Below are positions 12,027 to 23,262 of a stretch of 64,000 nucleotides of DNA, piece after piece (positions within the stretch are counted from its first letter, which is position 1; each line of letters starts with the position of its first letter). Location of the stretch: positions 1,300,019 to 1,364,018 of the forward strand of contig VZRZ01002225.1 of NCBI GenBank assembly GCA_013398175.1, in the 5' to 3' direction. The stretch comes from Climacteris rufus (taxonomy: Eukaryota; Chordata; Aves; Passeriformes; Climacteridae). A model generated the notes under the pieces. The model worked only from the letters and a program-made list of their open reading frames with translations. It had not been told where the DNA came from and did no database searches. A program made the translations under genes and the position numbers.

Positions 12027-13087
12027 TTAATATTGTTTGTGAGAGGACACCACAGCCAGAAACCAGGGGGCTAACTCCCTCCCTTTGCCCAGCTGACTAG
12101 AAGAGATGCAAGTCTTTGTTTTTAATTTGTTTAAACTCGAGGTCAAATCCTGCTTGCTGATATTCGAGAACAAACACAGAACGACACCACGTTTACAGTG
12201 CTACAAGTGAGAATTAAATTATGCCCTGAAAATTCATTTAAAAATCTTTCAGACACTTAAACAGATGGATAAATCAAGCACAGATTCTCAGGTCAACCTC
12301 TACCACAAGGCATCTCTCATCTGACTTACGGTAGAAGTAAGATGCTGTGATAGCGGCTAACAAGAGAAAGGGTGTTACAGTAAGGGCGGGGAATATTTTT
12401 CCTTACCAAATTCACTTGATTTAATACAAGACATGCAAAATTAATGGTGGCTTTGAGTGATACCTGTATGTTTTATAGGTTTATAAATTGATTGTAGTAA
12501 AATCTTATACGTCCTATATCACTAGGTATTGTTTCAGCCTATTACAGGAGATATCTATCTAGAGTTGACTGAATTGTATTAATCTGATCCTAGTTTAATG
12601 ATGCCTTAACATTTTTATGGGAGAATTTAATGTTTGCAATATCCATGTTCCTTATTTGAAAGTGTGACTTATAGGTTCTCATCTTCCTTAAATTATGAAA
12701 TCCTTCAGCTAATAAAGGAAAATGATTATGGTTTGCAAAAAAGGCAAAGTCATTTAACAATCCATATAACTGTCTATTGCAGGTCTTTGCATAATAATTG
12801 TAATTTAGCTATTAGGAGTTCTAAAGGCAGTTATCAGTCATATGCCACAATTCTGAGGAATAAGTGAAAACTCAAATTATTTAAGGACTTTGTAGTTTCC
12901 AAAGGGAGAAAAAAAACCTAACAGAAATCAATAATACTTTTAGTAATGAAAAAAATGTTTTATTGAAGCAACCCGTTGTTGATGGCAATTTTTCTAACTA
13001 TTCAATATTAAAATTTTCAGCTTGTGCCCATTTCACTGTCACAAAAGGACTTTCATGTTATACAGATACTTCTGTGAGCAAAGAAAG

Positions 13088-13150
13088 CCAAGTTAGGAAT
13101 TGAACCTGCAATTCTTGATGCCCAAGGTTTTACATTTTCACCCCAGGCAC
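13088..13150 (-). repeat. Ancient tRNA-type SINE remnant (MIR/L3-like), antisense
   Basis: The + strand contains GGAATTGAACCTGCAATTCTTG. Its complement holds a B-box-like GGTTCAATTCC, preceded by a TGGGCATCAAGA block that resembles a tRNA anticodon arm. Old amniote SINEs carry the phrase 'ggaattgaacccaggtctc...' in this place. A tRNA-Cys-like pseudogene is the alternative, but the acceptor and T stems pair poorly, so a functional tRNA is excluded. Confidence 0.4.
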
Positions 13151-13294
13151 TTGAAAATACATGAGCAAAGAAAATGGATGGCCTATAAACCTAGAGAATA
13201 TTTCCTTTTGAATTTTAAATATCTATCTAAATTTGACTTCATATCTAGTAGATCTTGACTATTTCCTTCAAGGATGATGACACTGCACACTTGA

Positions 13295-13460
13295 ATCCAG
13301 CTTGTCTAACCGATTAGCCATCCTGTGGATGCAGAACCTTTTCCTGATATCCAACCTAATTCTCCCCTGCCTTAGCTTTGTACTGTTTCCTTGAGTCCCA
13401 TCACTGGTCATGAGAGTTGTAAAATTCCCTTTTAAGATTCCAACCCTCCTCCTTCCTACT
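13295..13460 (-). repeat. CR1 LINE 3' fragment, antisense
   Basis: The + strand reads like the complement of the CR1 3' region: AACCTTTTCCTGATATCCAA, then CTAATTCTCCCCTGCCTTAG and CATCACTGGTCATGAGAG. It is clearly diverged. A short + strand CR1-like tail (TTCCAACCTAAGCCATTCTG) follows at about 13588-13612. Confidence 0.65.
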
Positions 13461-13615
13461 CCAAGAGCTATAGACACCTGGCTGAGGTGGCCACTTTCAC
13501 TTTTGTCCCTATGAAGATTAAAAGTCTCCCTAGAAGCCATTTCCAGACACAGAAAGGTTAAGAACATGAATAAGAACACACAGTGTCTTCCAACCTAAGC
13601 CATTCTGCTATTCTA

Positions 13616-14756
13616 AATTAGCTTCAGTTGGAGCAGGACAAGAAGACTTCCATCTCTCCTGTCCAACCATATAATTCTGTTTCATACATCCTCCTTCTTT
13701 CCTTACCTCTCAGAGCTGCCCTGGAGACAGCACAACACTGAGAATCATTGCCAAGTGCTTATGAATAGCCATGGAGGTGTGTCTGGCCATATGACAGCAC
13801 AAACTTCTTCCTCTGCCTTGCAATATCCTGTTCCAAGGGTATTTATAAAGAATTTCAATGTACTCTTGATGGAATCTGAGATGACCAGATGAAAATTACC
13901 TAGATGAGCATTTCTTAAGCAGTACAAAAATAAGAATAGCTATTGATTATTGCATGATATTCAAAATGCGTTGTGGTAGGATAACTCTGCCTTCTCTTCA
14001 GCTCTGATGTTTGTCCCACCCCATTTAAATTTGACATACAGCATATTTTTTGTAGCAGACCCAGAGGTCAAGACACAAAATTGACCGAAGTGCCAAGCAC
14101 ACAGCTAGTAACAGGCACTGGAGCATGCAGTATCTAGAATGAAAACAAATATTGACATTCACCACCTACCTATAACATAAAGCACAGTCTAGCAGACTCA
14201 AACACAGTGCAAAGACATACTTTCAGTGCCTCCTTTAAACCCGGTATTCTCTGTAGTGCTAACTATCTGTTGTCAGTAAATGCTGACCACCTGGCACACC
14301 AATTGATTTCTGTAATGACATCTTTAGATGGATCTGCAGAACATGCTGAGAAAACAAGCAGTAATGGCCTGACAGAAGATGCATTACTTCTGTGAATTGC
14401 TCATCTTTAATTCACTTAAAATAGGTATAAAACACACAGGCAGGTTACAATGAAAGAGATGCCAGGTTAGTAAATGTGAAGAAAAAAAAAAAAGCTGTTT
14501 TCATGCATCCTGTGGATGTTAACTCCTGTGAGAAAAGTGACTTTGAAGAGTTAATTAGTTCCTTACCTCTTAAGAATTATTTCACTTATTGTTAAAAAAG
14601 GGTCTGATTTCTTTCAATGGATATTCTCTGCTTACATCAAACCCAGGAACATCTTCTGTAAAATGGTTCTGGAGGTTGTATGTCCTTAAAAACACCCAAA
14701 TATCAACAACATTCCCCCGCATCCACCCCCCCCCACAAAAAGACACCTTTTCTTTT
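13616..14756. other. Intergenic, no gene recognised
   Basis: This is AT-rich DNA with short open frames. The stretch just before the assembly gap contains C-runs and a C-rich pentamer series (14713-14735). Confidence 0.55.
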
Positions 14757-14813
14757 NNNNNNNNNNNNNNNNNNNNNNNNNNNNNNNNNNNNNNNNNNNN
14801 NNNNNNNNNNNNN
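14757..14813. other. Assembly gap (57 N)
   Basis: There are 57 consecutive N. The left flank has C-runs and then TTTTCTTTT, which points to a homopolymer or simple-repeat sequencing dropout. The open frames crossing it are artefacts of translating N. Confidence 0.99.
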
Positions 14814-17800
14814 CAAGAACAGAAAACTTTTCTCTTTGAAATTAACACTTAAACTATGTTAAAGAACCAGTTAATGCTGTCTGTGTGAGTATTAAGAAAT
14901 AAAACAGTTTCTAAAGAAAGCCTTTGATAAAAGCATGATTACAGTTTAAAAAGAAAAAAGGGCTCTTAAAATGTCACATTTTTATTCAGGAAAAGCATTC
15001 CCAGTGACTTCTTAAAGCATATCAGCCCTTGCTGCATCAAAAGACCTTTTGTAGGATCCTCAGACAATTTAAAATGACACAAAGTTCTCAAGTCCCCAGC
15101 AGATGTGACAAGGACACAGACAGACACTTCCACCCACCACTCATTTCTGAGAGAAGTCTTCCAAATTGTCCTTTGCTGTACTCATTTTTCATAAGCCTCT
15201 GTTCACCTGCATTATCTTGTTGCTTTGAATCTCATTTTTTTCCCCCTTTTAGATGACTAACAGCAGCAAAGATGTCAGCACTAAAGAAATTATTGGTGGC
15301 ACAACATCTAGAGAAGGTGTTATGTGAGGTTTGGGTGGTGAGAGACTCAAGCACAAGGTGCTGGCATCACTGAAAATCTATTAACTAGGATCTGTAACAT
15401 AAAGGTGCTGTGCTTTGTTTTGCATAATCTCAGGTTCAGTGAAGGTTCACAAACAGCCACAGTCCTTCCTTCAACAGTATGGAAAAGTGTATCTGGGTTT
15501 CAGTGGCATTTTATATTAGTGACTGCTGAGTAATTCAAGGTACATAATGTTCAGAGTTATTTTTTCCTTATTTGCAACATAATAAGTGGTTAGAGAGAGG
15601 TACTGAATGCACATCTTACAGCCCAAGTGTTCAATGGTTTAGGCTAATATAATACACAATTGGAAGTTGATTACTTTAGATAGTTAAGCCATAAAGCTCC
15701 ATTTAAATATGACTAGTAAGAAACTGGGCTATTAATAATAATTATAGCAAATGTCACTGATTTCAGATTATAAAACTTAATAGCCTATCACCACTAAGCA
15801 TGTGCTCTCCATAATTGCACTGTGTACCAACTTATTCTTGGTTCTGTCTTTGTGAATCACTTCAACACTTTTCAAAGCTCTTCTTTAGAGAAGAAAACAG
15901 GTTTTCCACACATTTGGGGAGAGGTTGAGGGAAGAACCCTTTTTCTTTTCAGGGCTTTGGTGCAGAGACAGAAGTCTAAATATTTTCCTTATTGTAAATA
16001 TCTATGTTGACGTGTTATTTTTCTTTATTAGACAAGTTTTATGAACCAAAGCATAAAGCATTTTATGAAAGATATCTTGACCAGTTCTTGTGTTTCTATA
16101 GTTTGAACTGAAGCATCAGGCTTTCAAAGGTTGATAGCCTGAAAATACAGGGTGGGAATGGCATTTGGGCTACATTTCCCTTCAAAACACAGCAAAGGAA
16201 TTGGCCTGATTAGATTTCATCAACTTTCTCTTCTTCTAATTCTTTCTTCCAGCTTCCTCCTTTCTTCCACCATTCCTCGCAGATGGGTAGATAAACATGA
16301 GAATGTCAAATTATTAACTCAATGCTTATCCTAATTTCAAACTCAAAAGAGCTCTTGCAGAACAAAATGTTACAACGGGAAGATTTTTCTTCTCCTTTCT
16401 GACTACTCATAGAAGAAATATGTAGGAGCTCTAGCAATATGCAGAGACAGAGATGTGGGAAATATACTGTATATGGTAGATGGTAGATCCAGGTTATGGA
16501 AATCAGGGAACACATATCCCATATAGAAAAGGAGTGTTTCAAAAATTCTGACTACATGGAAGCCCAACACCCACTTTGCAAGTGACTAGTCCTTTATGAA
16601 AAGGGGAATTAGCTGCTGTAAAAACCTGTTACAGTGAATCCCTTACATTTGTATGCCTTGATTTCTCAGTTTGCAAAAGTTGTGTGCTACTTAAAACATT
16701 TCTTTAAACAAGGCTTGAAAATGTTCAGCTCACAACATACCTCATGTATACAAACACTTGTTATATTATCACTCACAAAATTGGCAAGTTGTTCATATAA
16801 AAGAAAGGAGGCACAAAGTTATTCTATAAAACCAGAATACCTAAAACCAAAGTGACATTTTAATACAGAACAGATGCCTTGACAAAGAGCAAAGCATCTA
16901 CCAATCAATCCGAGGGGCCTTTAAACAAATAGCTGAGTTTGTCAATTTAGAACATTACTTCACCTAGAAAATCATAGCTGCTAATGTTAACATATCATCC
17001 TGGTGCAGGGGACATACAACAATAAATGAGATGGTAAATATTTTCTGAGGAGAGGTCAATATTTGCTATGCTTGATGCTGTTTAATTCCTCAAATCCATT
17101 AATGCTTAAGTGGCCAGAATGCAGAGGTGCTCTAAAGCACTTCCAGCTTCCTACTGACTTTGGATGGAGCTTGGGTACAGAGCACCCTGCAGAGGGATTC
17201 ATTGTCTCATACACCATGCATACCTTTAGAAATTCAAAGTTACTAATACATTTTAAAATTAACCCTACATAGAAAGTCTTAAGGCATGACCTGGGGACAA
17301 TTTCTTATCTATTTTGGGGGATTAATAGTAGTCACAAAAGATTTTGTGGTGGACACTGTCCACCCATAGGGGAGAATCTTACTTTGATGTAAATAATAAA
17401 TTGCATATATACAGATAAAATCACTAAATGAGAATATTTATAGTTATGGGTTTGGTTTGTTTGTTTGGTTGTTGTTGGGTTTTTTAGTTTGGTTTGGTTT
17501 TTATTTTTTTTTAATGAGAAGTTATATGCAATTGAAACAGAAACTGTGACTATATTATCTGGATAGGATTATGTGACATCTCGTCTTTTAGCATGTTTTG
17601 TGGGGTTAGGGAGAGTACTACCCCCAATATTGAATCAATATAACTTCCAGGAAACTAATATAATTTAGTTTGATAAGAAAGATCAAGTTTTCCCCAAGAC
17701 ATATTTTTCAATCCATATCCAAATATGAATTGCCTCAAATTATCAAAATGTTCATATTTACAAGCGTAAGCCCATATCTGTTTTATAACCTGCAGGAACC

Positions 17801-18463
17801 TCTTATAGTAGTAATGGAAATTCAGACTTCCATCTTTTTTCAGGCAGTTTTCTTCTCACATCCCAAATAGTTATCAGAAACAAAAAGACATTAAAAGTCA
17901 CCAGTTACATCTAGGTAGTAACTCAGATCTTGAAAGAGCTGGTGATACAACTTCCGTGTCTCTATATTTTTGGGGGTAAGAAGTGGAAGCTGATATAATT
18001 TGCTACACTTTTCAAGAGACTTGATTTGCCAAAGTACCAAACACTGTCCTCTGAAAATCTGTCTCATAATCATTATCTCTTGTAACTTTAGAAAAATAGA
18101 GCTCAGTGTCATACACAAGAGCCAATCTAAAACTTGTCATGTTTTCCTACATTCACTTGCCAACTATCCACAGCCCTGCTATTTCCTTCTGAGTTATTCT
18201 CCTCTCCAGCAAACACCAGCAGTCATGTTGGGTAACAAGGCAGGATATTTTCCTGACTGATTAAGGGCAGACATGACTCTTACAGGACGGGAGATGAACA
18301 GACTCCTGTGGGCTGGCATGATGTGCCAGCTTTGTCACTTCTAGTTGCTGGTGTGTAACAACTCAGACTTCCCAGGAGAACTCAGAAAACGTTAATACTC
18401 AGTGCAACAGCTCAACACCGTAATCTCCTCAGAGAAGTAAACAAATTAAACTGAAACAGAGAG
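14814..18463. other. Intergenic, no gene recognised
   Basis: I see only AT-rich sequence and a TG-rich/T-rich low-complexity stretch at about 17448-17514 (TTTGG and GTTTGTTTGG units). Open frames are all under 80 codons and show no family resemblance. Confidence 0.6.
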
Positions 18464-18522
18464 AGAGTGACCTTGGATAAGTCGCTTCAGAAACCGGTGC
18501 CATTTCGTGCTCCCCATCTCAG
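18464..18522 (+). repeat. Ancient CORE-SINE (MIR-like) remnant
   Basis: GTGACCTTGGATAAGTCGCT followed by TCCCCATCTCAG resembles the MIR core ('gtgaccttgggcaagtcactt ... ccccatctg'). The match is short and diverged. Confidence 0.4.
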
Positions 18523-21342
18523 CTGCCTTGGCTGTTCTTTTTCTGTCAGCCCAGGGCCATGTGCTCAGCTCTTTACAGGACTGTAACTCCGAGTTTTGGC
18601 TGTAACTTGGAGCCTCTGGCTGTAAGGACTGTGCAAGTACTACTAGGTGATGTGAGGTCCTGAACATAAAGAGTTTAACAGACACCTTTTCTCTACTGTT
18701 TCAATACAGGTTTATCAAAGCAGCAGCAAATCTCCAACAGAGCATAAGCACAGCAGTGTAAAAACACTGAATTTACAAAAGTATCTAGAAATGGAAAGAG
18801 GACTCAGGACCAAGAAAGTGAACGTGCCTGAACTGTAAAGAGCCAAGACTCATCAGTTGAGATGGTCTCATTTGTGAAATTCTTCATTGGGCCTTAATGC
18901 CCACAGAAATATCTGCAGAATTATTTGCTTCAGTGTCCATGCAGGGTTGTTTATACTTTCTCACAGTAGCTTCAATTCAGTGCTAAAAACTTGTCTCTCT
19001 AACTCATTCAACCACGTCAAACTTGTTTTTAAATACAAATCTGACCGACCGCCTTCAATAGTTTTCAAACACATTAATTTATCTTCTGCTGTCAGCAACA
19101 TCCCCATACACACTACTGATCAATCTTATTCTTCTACCTCCTATATATATCTCCACAAAAATTTCTTTTTCCTCTTTAACACTTTCTGGGAAACAGGTCC
19201 TACAGTTAGGATATTTTTCTCTCTCTTTTTGACAGTCCTATACACGAAGATAAGAACCCTGTTGGGATACTGAATAGCCTACCTGTGTACAGTGTTGCTC
19301 TAAACATATGGCTCTAAAATTCAGAACGGATATATCATTGGTGAAGTCCAGATAATTGATTCATAAGTCAGCTGCATCAGGCAGGTTTTTTGATGGTATC
19401 TTTATAAATAGGTTGGTGCTTTCAAAGTTCCTGATGGTATCTCTCATATTGACATGAAAGGCATTTGGAGGTTGGAATATGCTAGTTATACAATTCGTAT
19501 TCGTGGTGCAGTTCATGGGAGTTATCAAGTTCTTGGAACATTAATACAAATATTTGAGTAAACATCTTTTGTATAATTATACTTCCTAATATTTCACCTT
19601 TCAGTCTTTTTAGTAGCTTACTGCATTTTTAAAAATAATTTTGAATTCTGCACTTCCTCATTGTAAAGAAGAACAGTTATTCTTCAAAATTGACAGGAAT
19701 ACACACATTTCATGACTCAAAAATCAACAAAACACAATTCAATTCAAAGGAGTGTCTTTCAGACTCTTATTTTCAAAACCCCAAAAAACAGATCACCTAC
19801 AGAAACAACAGTTGAATGGGCCCACATATTTTCTATTCAGTGAAACTTTGGGCCCAACTGTAGAGACAAAGAAGCCAATAACATACAAACATTTTATGTG
19901 ATTCACTCTGAGCACACAAAAGTACTGGGCAGCCCACATGACTCTGTTTACAAACTTTAAAAGTGAAAGCAAGATCAGCAGCTGACAGAACCTCTGAACT
20001 TACACAAGGAAGTGCCTTCCAGGAGCTGTGTGTGCATTGCTTACAGGCTGCTTTGAAAACCTCTCAATCTGTATTTTGCATTTTAAAAGGGTGGATGACA
20101 ATATTCTTCCTTCTTCTTAAACATAAACACTTAAAATTTGATCATTTTTATATACTCTCTCTCCTGTACATATATTTGCCTACATGCAAGGCATAAGTAG
20201 TGTATTGAAGCTGTCCTGTATCGTAACAGAAAAAAAAAGAACTAAAGAGGAGCTCATAAAAGTGAGGTATATCCACATCTTGTCAATTGATTAACTGAAA
20301 AAATGCACATCTTTAAAAAAAGATGTTATTCCCTAGGTGTCCTGACTACCCACATTACACACATCACATCAATGACATTTTCAATTACTCTGTGACATAA
20401 ATAAAACGAGAATATCTGGTACACACTGAGACACCTTACCTAACACTTTTCACACATGCAAATGCTCACTACTACTTGGAATTGTTTAACTGTGGTGAAT
20501 TCTGAACATAAACAAACAACTCGTAAGTCCAGAGGGCTGATTTTTCTCTCACACCTCACTGTGTGCTGGAACAAATGCATGGGCATCCACAGGCACCAAC
20601 AAAACAGCACCCTAAACATGTAGAAAAGCAAGATGTGATAAAAATCACTGGTGAAAGGCCTAGTGATGTCAAACTCTGCCCGGGGGAAGTTTTTTGTGAT
20701 GCTGTTAGGGAACCTCAGCAAGTGCTTCAGGTGGGAGTGAGCTGTACATATCTCCTTGGTTAATCTGTCTGGTTTTCTAATTTAGAGTTGCAGAAACTGT
20801 ATTTTCTCAGGATAAAAGTTCATTTTTCAGTATACTCATAAATAGAACCTGTGAAGGAAGCTTAACACTATTGCATCAAAACTACAGAGGCTAAAACATC
20901 TTTTACTATATTTCTGTTTTCAGTACACAGTGTCCAGGCACAAACACAGACACACACAGAGGTGAACATCTTTCTGAATAACCTCTTTCTCCCTCTCCTA
21001 GCTTGCACTTATAATAAGCATAGAAAAGCATGTCTTTTAACTCAAGAGTATTGATGTAATTATTGAAATCTTTTCACAATAAAATGAAATGAAACCACTC
21101 CTGACACACAGAGCAAACTGCTTAAAATGTCAGTTGCCATTTCTACACAAGCCTAGGGACAGTAAGAGAGGGCACTGGCCACTTGTGCTGCAAAGGGTCT
21201 TGGTGGGATCTCACTGCACACTTCCAAGGGCTTCCCAAAGTGCCATTATGGGAACTATTTCCCCTTGCAATTGTTCAAACTGCATCTTTCTGATTGAACT
21301 TCCCATATGGGAAAAACATTAGGGGCAAAATCTGCTTCAGGC
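18523..21342. other. Intergenic, no gene recognised
   Basis: This is AT-rich DNA. An open frame of 128 codons at 18887-19273 (+) has no recognisable domain and is treated as chance. I see no repeats that I can name. Confidence 0.55.
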
Positions 21343-21440
21343 AACCTGGTCTAATGAGAGATGCCCATGTCAGGGGGGTTGGAACTAGATGAGCTTTAAT
21401 ATCCCTTCCAACCCAAACCATTCCATCATTCTATGATAAA
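21343..21440 (+). repeat. CR1 LINE 3' end (sense)
   Basis: The order is that of a CR1 3' terminus on the + strand: GCAACCTGGTCTAATGAGAG, then GGTTGGAACTAGATGAGCTT and CCCTTCCAACCCAAACCATT. It ends with the CATTCTATGAT terminal repeat, so the natural 3' end is present. Only about 100 bases remain. Confidence 0.85.
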
Positions 21441-23137
21441 ATGGGACTGCTGCCATGCTACACACTACTGCTGTAGAGGGATGGACAGCAACAACAAACT
21501 CCTCTGCTGTTCACAACAACAAGCATGTGACTTTCTTTGTGACTTGAAATTCTTTCCCACTCCCTTGCAAACACTTTAGAAGTAAGTCTGCCTCTTCAAA
21601 CCTCCACTTAAAAGGATTATCCTCAGAGCTGGAGACTCTGGGGATAGCATTCAGCTTCCCCGGTGGGGGGTGAGAACCAGAATAGCAGTGTACTTAATCA
21701 GGCTTTCCATTTTGATACAAACAATAAAGGGAAGTAAGGCAGAGACAGAAATTTTATTTACACAGATCAAATGCAGATGTGAAGCTATCTAAATAAGAAT
21801 AGGCAGCTGAAGAAAATTAAAAAAAAAAAAAAAAGAAAATAAGGACAATCCAGAAGATTGTAAAGCTTTAGGCCTCCTCTGCAATGTGAGTTTGCATCTT
21901 TTGTATCTTTTGCTCCACTAAGACCACTGAATGGTGCAAAGGATAGCTTATTTACATTCTCCTGTTTTATCAGTGTCTCACAGATCTTTTCCTTTCTGTA
22001 ATAGTTGTTGCTCTTTAATCTTAAAATATTTCAAACCAAATTCATCCAGCAAACCCTTAGCCATATCAACACCTTAAAACTAGGGGAAGTTCCAAATCTA
22101 GATGAAGTCTCATGGATTGACACCAGTGCAGAAGAATAGGCTACATTAAAGTTCATGTACTCCTGCTTTCTCATCTGCCTCTGATAATCCCAGTTACCAT
22201 CTACCACATAGTGCTTCATTCTGCAGCACCAAGGTAGAGCAGAACAATTGATTCCCAAAGAACAGTGATAACAGCCAACATCTGGACAGCTCATCGGACC
22301 TGTCTCCAAACTGAGTTATCAAACTCAGATCTCTGAAGGGAGAAAAATCAGGGGTAAATGAGGTGTATGTCATAGTGGGGGATTTGCATATAGCAACAAA
22401 CAGTCCTTTCCTTTTAGTGAACACTATATAGAGGTTAATAATCTGAGCCCCTCTATGTATTCAGAAGTCAAATGTCTTCTGCCTTCCAACCTTCCCTCCA
22501 TTCTTCGTCTGGCCCCTCAGATCCTGAGCTGTCTCACTTCATCAAAAGATGAGGAAATCTTTCCCCCTTCTTCCAGTGATGTTACAATCAGAATGGTGGC
22601 ATTCACTATCTTTTGGATCTGTTTGTTAGTGGCTTGCTCAGCCAAGGCCCCCGGGGATACACACTGTTATCTCTGTGGTCTCTGTGTATCTCTTCTGAAT
22701 TTATGCATCTTGAATTACCGGAGCTGCTGTGCAAAATTTTTCACTACAGCATCCAAAGGGCTGGAAAACCTTAAATTTGTCCTTAGCACAACCCTCTGTT
22801 TTTTTACAGTTCCTTATAGTTCATCTAGCCCATACATCTATCAGGATTTTTTCTACTCTTTCCGTCACACTCTTCAAGAATTAAAATCAAAGCATCAGAT
22901 ACAAGTGGAAGCCAATTCCAACTTTCTTTCTGCCCCCTCTCCAAACTCTGGAGAAAGATTCAAAGCTGGAAAAAAGTCTCATGAAAGCTGACACAAACTG
23001 GGTCAGTAACAACCAAGACTCAATCTGAGCTCAACTGATTGCATCCCCTGAGTTTGGCATGCCATACTGGAGCTATGATTTATGGAGACACTCATTTTTC
23101 CTTCTCTGTCCCTTATCGTACTTCCAGGACTACATTA
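21441..23137. other. Intergenic; contains one long open frame of unknown status
   Basis: A poly-A lies at 21820-21834. The open frame at 22455-22991 (+) has 178 codons and is the longest non-repeat frame on the + strand. Its protein has a hydrophobic, Cys-rich middle (MVAFTIFWICLLVACSAKAP, CYLCGLCVSLLNLCIL) but no domain I recognise. No promoter, splice or codon-use support is visible, so I do not call it a gene. Confidence 0.4.
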
Positions 23138-23262
23138 CAATACCTGAGTGCCTCACAGTCTATAATGCATTTAATCCTAATGACATCTCTGTGAGGGATG
23201 GAGGTGCCATAATTTTCATTTCATAGATGGGTAACTGGGGCACATTACAGACTCTGTTCTTG
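23138..23262 (-). repeat. Ancient amniote SINE (MIR/L3-type), antisense
   Basis: On the + strand the blocks TACCTGAGTGCCTCACAGTC, AATGCATTTAATCCTAATGA, TGTGAGGGATGGAGGTGCCA and TTTCATAGATGGGTAACTGG appear in the order found in old amniote MIR/L3 repeats ('tttaatcctcacaac..., tgtgaggtagg..., ttttacagatggggaaactgaggca'). The exact family name is uncertain. Confidence 0.65.

Larger units (their letters stand above)
9776..13087. other. Intergenic, simple repeats only
   Basis: No gene was recognised. There is a pair of C-runs (10692-10708), a (GA)11 microsatellite and a poly-A. The rest is unannotated AT-rich DNA with open frames under 80 codons. Confidence 0.6.

Noticed and set aside
13088..13150. 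Functional tRNA-Cys gene on the minus strand
   Set aside because: The anticodon loop could read GCA, but the acceptor stem has two mismatches and the T stem pairs at only three positions.
14582..14862. Open frames with X residues
   Set aside because: They translate across the assembly gap.
18312..18330. Inverted repeat GCTGGCA...TGCCAGC with a 5-base loop
   Set aside because: It is a single 7-bp stem without context and expected by chance in a window of this size.
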